A DNA stretch of 64,000 nt from Heliopora coerulea. Its lineage: Eukaryota; Cnidaria; Anthozoa; Scleralcyonacea; Helioporidae. Shown here one piece after another: positions 57,301 to 64,000 of this stretch (position 1 is the stretch's first letter; each line of letters begins with the position of its first letter). The stretch is from assembly GCA_030142905.1 (NCBI GenBank), contig JASJOG010000008.1:1116001-1180000 (forward strand), in the 5' to 3' direction. A program made the position numbers and the translations under genes. The notes under the pieces are model-generated. The model was not told the DNA's origin. It made no database searches and saw only the letters and a program-made list of their open reading frames with translations.

Positions 57301-60300
57301 AACAACTACGATCCTTAAACTATACATAATAATATGATAATAAAAAGAAATAAAATTCGAAATGTTATCAAATATTTATTTGTAATCATTCTGTTTTGTG
57401 TACATTTGGGACCGTTGTTTTTTCTTATACATTATTTTTCTGTACAAAGCTCTACACCATTTATAATTCAAAATCTTCACTCGTCACATCGAATTTGTGA
57501 AAGGTCAAACCAACTTCATAAGAAGTCAGAACAAATTCAAAAGATATCTAATCAAACTCACAAGAAGTCAAAACAAAATCACAATAAGTCAAATCAAATT
57601 AGTAAGACGCCAAATCAAATTCATAAGAAGTCAAAACAAAATCACATGAAGTCAGATCATATTAGTACGACGCCAAATCAAATTCATAAGATATCAAATG
57701 AGATGGGTGAAATGTGAAAACAATTGCAGAAGAAGTCAAATCAAAATGGTAAATTGTAGCACCACATGTGGTTTTTATGAAATTAAATTCCCGATTGGGC
57801 AAGGAGTCAAATCCATTGGGTAGGTGTTAAAGCACGTACTTGAAATCAAATCAAGCTCACGCAATGGCATGCAAACGAATTTCCACGGCACGCTATGGCG
57901 AATAGATAACGGAAATGATTATGGGCATTTTATCTGCGGTACAGTAGATTTACAATTACATTAGCTTGGTTTGATTTCAAATTATTTTTTGACACCTTCC
58001 TCAATATATTTGACTCCTTGCCAAATCGAGAATTTGATTTCATAAAAACCACATGTGGTGCTACAATTTACCATTTTGATCCGACTTCTACTATTGTTTT
58101 CACATTTCGCCCATCTCATTTGATATCTTATGAATTTAATTTGGCGTCGTACGAATATGATTTCACTTCTTGTCATCTTGTTTTGACTTCTTATGAATTT
58201 GAATTGGCGTCGTACTAATTTGATTTGACTTATTGTGATTTTGTTTTGACTTCTTATGAATTTGATTTGATATATTTCGAATTCGTTCTGACTTCTTACT
58301 AATTTGGTTTGACCTTTCACAAATTTGATGTGACGAGTGACGATTTTGAATTAAAAATGGTGTAGTCACACATTCGAAGCTCACATAAAGTAATTGTTGT
58401 CAGAGACCATCTGTTTAATACTTTTCAGTTACACATTTGTGTATGTTGCATATCTGCCGGGACTCTTACCACCCAGTGGGAAATTGCCGACCCTAGGTGA
58501 TGCCTTACAGTTTTTTCATGGACTTCATTATAGTAACCTAGTACAAATTGGGAATACTAGGGAAGATGGAAAATTAGGAACCAATTATTACGAATATAAT
58601 ATAGCTCTTTGTGACGCGAATATCCTGTTTAGCAAACTGTCACGTGCGTGTCAAACCCATAAAAGGTTTGTTAAAAACGAAGATTGACATTAAATAAGGT
58701 TATTTTGATAAGTGGATTTTGATGATACGTGGGACATTTTCGGAAAACTCATGAAAGGATTATCAAGTAAGAAAATTAAAGTGTCATTGGTAAATGCTAA
58801 AAAGGCTATCATGCAGCCTTTGACATTTTATAAAAAAAAAGTTTGCATGTGATCGAAAAAGGTAAAATTTTAAAACTGAATTTTTGACCACTCTTTGTGA
58901 CCTGCTTCAGCGCAACGGCAAAAAAGTTCGACAGCATTAATATTACGTCTTAATTATCTTGATTATAATCGCTGAATGTAAGATGTCGGCAATTGCAAAG
59001 CTTTTGATTTGAAATGTTTTCAAACCTCAGCTGACAACTATAGAAATGTATATACTTTGTAATGAAATGTAATTTTCATCGATCCCTGATTTCTGGAACC
59101 TCATTTATCAACTTTCAGAATCTGTCTTTTTTTTACGGGTAAAAGAATTATTGACCAATTAATTGTTGTAAGAAAAATTAGTACTTCATATGTTTTTGCG
59201 TTATTTGATTTTCAGGTTGCCCGAATGTTCACTGATAGTACTTTTGGTGAGATAAAACTAACCTATGTAGTAACAAAGTTGGTTATTTTAAACAATGGAG
59301 AGGTAAGAAATACATCAGAATTGCATGCGTTGTGTTCACCTAACAAATGACTAAGTTATGGACCAAAAATTCCCACTAACAGGTATTTTCATTTCTTGAA
59401 ATAGACTGGTTTGGAAATTGATCAGTATATATTAATTTATTATTTAAATTGCTTGTATTTTTTCCAACTGTTAAATGTCTTAAGGAACAAAAATTTTTTG
59501 AATGGAACACCTGCTGGGGTTTTCGGTTCTATATTTACTATAAATGTTCCTGCAGAAAGTTCTATGAACTTCTGTGATCGTATTGGCTAGGCGCTTGTAG
59601 GAACGAACGTAGGGTGTAACTGGAGTTTGAACGTTGGAGGGGTTTCAGAAATTTTCCTAATGAAAAGAAAAACAAAGTTGCCTAACACAAAGAGCGTAGT
59701 ATCACAAATATCCTGATGACTGTAGGACTGTGACCCTCGTAGGGCCAACCATTACCAATTTAAATACATGTAAGTCATTTACCAAACAGAAGTTCTGTAG
59801 AGGGAATTTTTTTCCCAGGGTCTTAAATGTAAGGTTGAAAGACGTAGGACGTGGTCATGGCAGTCAGAACTAAGGGAAATGTTTCCCCCGTTCAGATTAA
59901 CCATAGTACGGAAATAATTATTCTTTAATTATCTTTGCACCTTAACTTTTTTGTTATATCGGTTTGAAGCTCTTTGTAGGCGAGTTTAACCAGCACGATT
60001 TGATCTGTAAAAGTACGGAGCACTTGTTAATCACAAGATATTATATGATGGGATCTCGGATCGCAGGAAAATATTGTATTTGACATCATGCAATTGGGCA
60101 GAAAAGAAATTATTTGTAATTGACGAATAACGCTGGATGAAAGCCACGATGTATAATCGACGTTTACGTGTATTATTTGGCAATTATGGCTATGACTGTT
60201 GGAATTCAGTTCGGGGCTTTACCAACTGAAATACTAAGGGTGTTACCAGGAACTTTTCATGAGTTGGTACAGATATATGACAAAGGCGTAACAAAGCAAG

Positions 60301-60664
60301 GGAATCTGAGGCACATGCGTTCCTGACAGCCATAAATGTTGTACAGAACATCTTAGCAGGCCTCAGAATATATCTCAACGGTTCTAAACACCTATAATAC
60401 ACTATTTTTCTGGTAGGCTTACTGCCAGGGTCAAATTTTCCGTAGCCTAGTTTAATTTCATTCCCAGTAGGGCACCCCGACAATTGAGGTTTGGTACTGG
60501 TATATGATATCAGCAAAAGTCATTTTGATTCTTTTATAGTTAAGTTATTATCGAAACGCGTCAAATCCGCAAAAGTTAGACTCATTTGGAAAATGGCTGT
60601 TGAAAAATAATCCTGCTGATGACGAAGATCCGGATCATGTGGACACAGGAACTCTGTTTACCAG
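48350..60664 (+). CDS. ADAM/ADAMTS-type metalloprotease, 5' part, 8 exons
   Basis: Secreted zinc metalloprotease of the M12B family, expected to act on extracellular matrix; gene incomplete, continuing beyond the window. Eight exons give 337 codons plus two bases. Seen: signal peptide MNIFVSFSWFLLLFRG; propeptide with FEKRLHLNVSLNKKLLGPNF, FYHGHVVSNPGSLVAMSENS and GL-x-GII, typical of ADAMTS propeptides; reprolysin-domain start HRFLEVVYVGDHLITEQIG (235-253), then NIVARMFTDSTFG, FGKWLLKNNP and DTGTLFTR. The HExxHxxGxxH zinc site would follow in later exons. Phases agree at all seven junctions (1,0,1,0,1,0,0). An RRKR at 75-78 lies early in the propeptide; the usual furin site just before residue 235 is not obvious. 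The propeptide style favours ADAMTS over ADAM; subfamily not assigned. Confidence 0.88.
48938..49087. mobile_element. MITE with ggttgtataa termini (intron 1)
   Basis: The left end gggtccggttgtataaaact and the reverse complement of the right end (gggctggttgtataagaagg) share the ggttgtataa core. About 150 bp, non-coding. Confidence 0.6.
49289..49473 (-). repeat. tRNA-derived SINE, minus copy of an inverted pair
   Basis: Minus strand reads ggccttgtagctcagttggt (A box) and a T-arm-like part near 49318-49335, preceded by gggagcaggccgtggga-type sequence. It pairs along about 180 bp with the plus copy at 49485-49664. Confidence 0.75.
49485..49664 (+). repeat. tRNA-derived SINE, plus copy of an inverted pair
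   Basis: ggccttgtacctcagttggt (A box) at 49564 and gggctcgaatcc (B box) at 49613, then a gttgaagtagagtttttctc tail. The upstream sequence (agttagtttcgaaatttt) also mirrors the minus copy. Confidence 0.75.
49741..49772 (+). CDS. metalloprotease exon 2 (32-nt microexon)
   Basis: Residues 16-26, GEASSSYFESK after joining with exon 1. Acceptor ttacctag, donor gtaaga. The 32-nt length converts phase 1 to phase 0 exactly as exon 3 needs. Confidence 0.6.
50481..50559 (+). CDS. metalloprotease exon 3 (propeptide)
   Basis: Residues 27-52, ERSFDVHRRMNNEEIQRYFG and following. Acceptor gtctttag, donor gtaaga, ends in phase 1. Confidence 0.82.
50719..50845. repeat. (CATC)n and CT-rich low-complexity tract
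   Basis: Irregular catc/ccat repeats followed by a C+T-rich run (cttcttccctacctccccct and similar). Confidence 0.85.
51415..51452. repeat. degenerate telomere-like array
   Basis: aacctcaacccgaaccctaa then ccttaaccctaagccta: five or six variants of the CCCTAA hexamer in intron 3. Too short and impure to be a true interstitial telomere. Confidence 0.6.
51695..51999 (+). CDS. metalloprotease exon 4 (propeptide core)
   Basis: Residues 53-154. Contains RRKR at 75-78, KKLLGPNFYIETRHKDGS and NFYHGHVVSNPGSLVAMSEN, the most diagnostic part of an ADAMTS propeptide. Phase 1 in, phase 0 out. Confidence 0.95.
52191..52376. mobile_element. MITE with catttacac-type terminus (intron 4)
   Basis: Left gggcccatttacacgatacg with ggtatacgat; the right end read in reverse gives atatgatacgatagtatacg. 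Related by sequence to the 16583-16759 element, but its ends have diverged more. Confidence 0.6.
52825..52996 (+). CDS. metalloprotease exon 5 (propeptide end)
   Basis: Residues 155-211. SGIIIMANDEMLFVHPLPRH and LPHLVVKRSAKDFE match the late ADAMTS propeptide (compare GLIRTRGNEFLISPLPQHL). Ends in phase 1 at a gtttgt donor. Confidence 0.93.
54290..54420 (-). repeat. tRNA-derived SINE, minus copy
   Basis: Minus strand carries a 72-nt tRNA-like cloverleaf (54407 to 54336) followed by the tail ctcagaaatcattttctgag. It is essentially identical to the plus copy at 54598-54669. An isolated further tail copy lies at 54424-54482. Confidence 0.8.
54535..54725 (+). repeat. tRNA-derived SINE, plus copy
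   Basis: Leader cgaatttgcaccttagctca, tRNA-like head 54598-54669, then a tail ending ttcatctacctta. A box tagctcaatgg and B box ggttcgatccc are both perfect. Members of the same family lie at 11.9 and 27.0 kb. Confidence 0.8.
54598..54669 (+). tRNA. tRNA-like SINE head, probably not a functional tRNA
   Basis: A 7-bp acceptor stem forms with G-U pairs (gtctcgg with ctggggc), D arm gctcaatggttagagc and T arm cgggttcgatccccg. The anticodon stem has a mismatch, and the loop would read ggt but lacks the universal U33. The identical minus copy and the attached SINE tail argue for a SINE promoter, not a tRNA gene. Confidence 0.35.
55820..55986 (+). CDS. metalloprotease exon 6 (reprolysin domain start)
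   Basis: Residues 212-267. HRFLEVVYVGDHLI is the first strand of an M12B domain (compare YIELLVVVDKSM), followed by ELPEMLLIIGNI. Phase 1 in, phase 0 out at gtaagt. Confidence 0.93.
57452..58365. mobile_element. Foldback-type element with 21-bp tandem repeats in both arms
   Basis: Arms 57452-57857 and 57961-58365 are long inverted repeats around a loop of about 100 bp. The outer ends read ctacaccatttataattcaa and, in reverse, ctacaccatttttaattcaa. Each arm contains a degenerate array of 21-bp units (type aaattcataagaagtcaaaac), grouped roughly in threes. Each arm also shares a non-repeated inner segment with caccacatgtggtttttatg. Open frames through the arrays (57334-57717 plus, 58384-57982 minus) read as heptads such as QIHKKSK and QNHNKSN and are a consequence of the repeats. 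No transposase is present. It sits in metalloprotease intron 6. Confidence 0.85.
59216..59302 (+). CDS. metalloprotease exon 7
   Basis: Residues 268-296. VARMFTDSTFGEIKLTYVVT continues KLVILNNGE, equivalent to the NIVASLFKDPSIGN-x-I-x-I-VVRLIIL stretch of ADAMTS proteins. Phase 0 at both ends. Confidence 0.93.
60540..60664 (+). CDS. metalloprotease exon 8 (last exon in window)
   Basis: Residues 297-337. SNPQKLDSFGKWLLKNNPAD and DPDHVDTGTLFTR correspond to LKSFCKWQKSINP and HHDTAILLTR. Ends in phase 2 at gtacat; the next exon lies beyond 64000. Confidence 0.92.
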
Positions 60665-61867
60665 GTACATAATTTACATAATTTGTGGTTTACATTAAGG
60701 TTTACAAGAAGAATGCTTGGTGGTATTCCATTGGTTTACTACAGTTCCTGACATGATTCAGTTAAATTACTATCTTAATTTGAGGTGGGGATTACAGATT
60801 TTATGCAAAAGTAAGATATTATATGTGTGGAATATGTTAGAAGTTTTCCCGTTTTGTGTAATATGATGACGTCACCTTTGGATTGTCAAAACGTAAGAAC
60901 TCATCTGAACCACAGCTGCTTCGCCTGAAATTATGCGTATGCGATTGTTCGTTAATGACGTTTTAACTAAGTCATTACAGTTTTGGTGTATTACACACGT
61001 AAAATATATGCCGGTATCCCAGAAATTTTTTAAACATTCATAAAATCCACGATTGCTTATTTGGGGAAGACATTCCGGATTTTAATTACAGTTGCTGGAA
61101 TGATGTCACTCACAAATAATCCAACATTATCGGAGATTTTTTTCTCTCTGTCACTTGAGATGACGTCAAAACAACACATCGTCAATTAACAGAACTTTAC
61201 GCACATATATCACATACAGGTTGTCGTAGTTTTCTCTTAACTAAGGGTAGCCCTGTCAATATTTATATTGATTCTTTGGCAAACCTCCTTGAAGCCTTTT
61301 GTTGGCTTACCACTACTCTTTTCAGAGGTGAGAAAGTTAATCCTTATGTGCTTAGACATTTAAAATTGATGAGGATAGCAATATTTGCAATATAATCATG
61401 CAAAATTTGGTGTTTAGCAGGTTTATCTGTTTGGTATTTAAGGCAGCAGCTTTGTTGCTGGCGTTAAAACCAATGCTGATTTGAAAAGAAATTTACCTGT
61501 TGGATTTAGAAATATTCTTAAAAGTTATGAATTTAAGCTCCTGTTTCGCGAAACAATTTTCAACGACCAATTGCAATGCAAACAAAGTCGGGCAAAAGTA
61601 TGTGTTCTGTGCAATAAAATTATATAATTGTATGCGCTTTGATGGCTGCACGTGTTTTCTTTTTAGTTAGCTCTTGAATTCATATTTTTGCGGATTAAAT
61701 GGATATTTTCGATCATCTGACGCTACGGAGTCACCACTAATACTTTGGAGAATATGGCTAGCTATTTTCAACATCTTCGTCGTCCACTTTATCAACGAAA
61801 TTCGAATTTTTTTATATTGCCTTTCCAATGTGGTGTCATCAACGATGCATGACGAGCTACCATACGG
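60665..61867. other. metalloprotease intron 8, left part
   Basis: No exon recognised. Several palindrome-like words around gatgacgtca occur near 60866, 61105 and 61160, typical of repeated intronic DNA. The CR1-like LINE starts somewhere between 61650 and 61868. Confidence 0.4.
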
Positions 61868-63994
61868 TTGAACTATTCGCCCGGAGTACTGCGTGGTCTT
61901 CGAAAACTTTCGAAGAGTATTCTGATTGATCAGTTTACTTATGGAAGACTCAAAGATTATGGTATTTTGAAACCTTTTCCAGGTTCTCGAAGTGGAAACT
62001 CAGTGAAATCGTTTCAGCAAACTGGTAAATTAAATATTCAAGTTATTGTACGAACTAGGAAAACCTGCATACCAAACGTTAAGTCTTACTTTGCTGGTGA
62101 CTTTGGACGTCGCCAAAGTTTCTAGGTTCCCGTTAAAAGAACTAAATTGCCTTCGAGAATGACCTCCTTCCCTAGGATCCTTTTGAGCAATACAAGATCC
62201 ATGGTTAATAAATTGGAAGATATTTCAGCTACAATTTCCCTTAATAGACCTAACATCGTTGTTATTACAGAGTCCTGGCTTACACCCTGCATAAAAGACG
62301 ATTTTATAAATATCCTTGAGTATTCTATCGGCCGTAAAGATCAAATTACTCGGATTGGTAGAGGTTTGTACACGTATATTTGTAGTAACCTAAATTTCAC
62401 CGAACTTAAAGAACTTCAAAATCCAGATATTGAATGTCAGTGGCTGTTGCTCAAACCTACTCGACTTCCTCGTGGAATTAATTATACTATTATGGGGACA
62501 GTTTATCATTCAAATAGTGACGACAATATTTTACAAGCACATATTTTTGAGGCCCTCGACAAAGCATTAGCTGATTATCCAAACTCTGCTATATTTTTTG
62601 CTGGCGATTTTAATAAATTTAATCCGGGCAACTTGTGCTCCTCTTTTAAACTAAAGCATCTCGTCAATCAACCTACCGGTGGAAATAATATTTGGGATAA
62701 AATTTATTCATCCGTTTCAACATTTTATGACAAAGCCCAAATTCTTCCTCCAATGGGAATGTCGGATCATTCAAGTGTTCTTTTGTGCCTGAACGTTTCA
62801 GTCTTATCAGCTTCTCAAAATGCAATTTCCAAGAAATTAATTCAAGTCAGAGTTTGTAAACCTTCAAAAAAGGATGCTCTTCGAGGTGCCCTTAATGCCT
62901 ATGAATGGTCTCCAATTTTTGACCTCGAATCTTGTACGGACAAAGTAAATTTCTTCATGTCTGCTGTACAGACCGTAATGGATACGTATATTCCTCTTCG
63001 TATGGTTAAAGTTCATCCAAATGATAAACCGTGGATTACCCCAAAATTAGGAGACTTAATTTTGAAGCATCAAAATGCTTGGACGAAAGGCTGTCGCTGT
63101 ACTTATAATTTTTACCGACATAAGTGTAATCGTGAATGCAAAAAAGCTCGTCGCCGCTTTTATGATGATAAAGTCAGCAATAATGGAAACGTTAATTCAA
63201 GTAAATGGTGGGGCCAAGTAAAACAAATACCTGGCTTGTCGAAGTCCCAACCTCTAACCAATATATTTCATAATGGTGAATTCATTTTCGGCACTGCCTT
63301 AGTTGAAATGATAAATGTCTCTTTCTGTAAAGTCGCTGAAGACATTAAACCATTACCATCGGAAGAGTTTGTCCTTTCGTCTAGGGCTTCACTTGTTGAA
63401 CCATTCCCTGGCGACTATATTGTTATAGTGGATTCAGTTGAAAAAGCATTATCTCAAATCAAAATGAAAAAATCAGTTGGCCAAGGTTCTATACCAAACT
63501 GGATTTTAAAAGAATTTGCCCCTATTCTTTCACTTTCAATTAGCAATATTTTTAATGCATCTATTTCACAGAGTCATGTGCCAACTCTATGGAAGAGTGC
63601 TGACGTCATTCCGATACCGAAGGTCTCAACGCCTGTAACAGTTGATAATGACCTTCGTCCGATTTCATTGACAACTGTTTTGAGTAAAGTTCTTGAAGGT
63701 TATGTTTTTACCTGGCTATACTCGCCCATTTCTGAATTGGTTGAGTGTAGACGATTTGGGAGTCAAGTAGAATACATGTTTCGCAAGGCCAGCAAGCGTC
63801 TTTATATTCTACGCATCTTAAAACGAAGTGGTTTTTCTGTCGATCATTTATGTAGAGTGTACTGTTCTTTTATTCGGCCAATCCTAGAGAGCGCATGTCT
63901 GGTGTGGCATTTTTCCTTGACCTTGACAAACAGCGACAGGGCTGCCGAGAGATTTTGTGGTGCCCGGGACAAAATATCGATTTGGGGCCCTTGA
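61868..63994 (+). pseudogene. CR1-like LINE ORF with RT core deleted
   Basis: One continuous frame runs from 61868 except for a TAG at 62123-62125. Upstream part: LRKLSKSILIDQFTYGRLKD YGILKPF, the conserved leader of CR1-type ORF2. Then an APE-type endonuclease: LLSNTRSMVNKL, ITESWL, FFAGDFNKF and MSDHSSVLL. Reverse transcriptase starts (LRPISLTTVLSKVLE) and reaches CRRFGS near 63760, then jumps straight to QVEYMFRKASKRLYILRILK and RVYCSFIRPILESACLVWHF, the post-catalytic region. The palm motifs with the catalytic aspartates are absent although the frame stays open. The match fades after about 63930. It lies in the metalloprotease intron after exon 8. The 5' boundary may be as far left as 61650. 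Confidence 0.85.
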
Positions 63995-64000
63995 TGACGT

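Noticed and set aside
57334..58384. Two lysine/asparagine-rich proteins of 127 and 112 aa
   Set aside because: They are the same 21-bp tandem array read in mirrored directions inside the foldback element; the open frame follows from a repeat length divisible by three.
58394..58687. 97-codon open frame right of the foldback element
   Set aside because: No motif, and it does not fit the phase of the metalloprotease exons on either side, which already join in frame.

Overview
This is a eukaryotic, intron-rich window, most likely from a cnidarian and probably a stony coral or a close hexacorallian. That assignment rests on animal-specific gene families, small GT-AG-bounded exons, about 35-40% GC, and dense tRNA-derived SINEs, MITEs, CR1-like LINE, hAT and Tc1 remnants. 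It is an inference; no marker in the window proves it. There are no bacterial-type genes or operons.

Three protein-coding genes could be assembled exon by exon, with reading-frame phase agreeing across every junction. (1) A complete group I p21-activated kinase (PAK1/2/3-like) on the + strand, 4557-29179, has 19 coding exons. It has an Nck-binding-like proline motif, CRIB, autoinhibitory segment, PIX-binding-like motif and an intact STE20-type kinase domain. It encodes 652 aa with, or 528 aa without, a frame-neutral 124-codon serine-rich exon (13073-13444). (2) A complete DGAT2/MOGAT-family acyltransferase on the - strand, 43241-32698, has 4 exons, 337 aa and the HPHG motif; its first intron holds most of 36.2-42.8 kb. 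(3) The 5' part of an ADAM/ADAMTS-type metalloprotease on the + strand, 48350-60664 and continuing past the window, has 8 exons. These cover a signal peptide, the propeptide and the start of the reprolysin domain; the zinc-binding exon lies outside. PAK and the acyltransferase converge (29.2 vs 32.7 kb). The acyltransferase and the protease diverge across 43.2-48.4 kb.

The rest is mobile-element debris and introns. 0.8-2.0 kb: large foldback element with a nested MITE. 11.9, 27.0 and 54.3-54.7 kb: one tRNA-derived SINE family, with an inverted pair at 54 kb. 22.9 kb: palindromic MITE. 30.3-31.3 kb: broken integrase-type transposase. 36.7-37.6 kb: hAT transposase remnant and a LINE tail. 43.8-45.2 kb: internally deleted Tc1 element. 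49.3-49.7 kb: inverted SINE pair. 57.4-58.4 kb: foldback element whose arms contain 21-bp tandem repeats. 61.8-64.0 kb: CR1-like LINE whose reverse-transcriptase core is deleted in frame.

The most striking non-coding signal is a mosaic of CpG depletion. About 5 kb in the 5' half of PAK (6.3-11.3 kb) and about 2.1 kb in the 5' half of the acyltransferase (40.0-42.1 kb) are almost free of CpG with sharp edges, while the rest of the window has ordinary CpG. This resembles a footprint of 5'-biased germline gene-body methylation.
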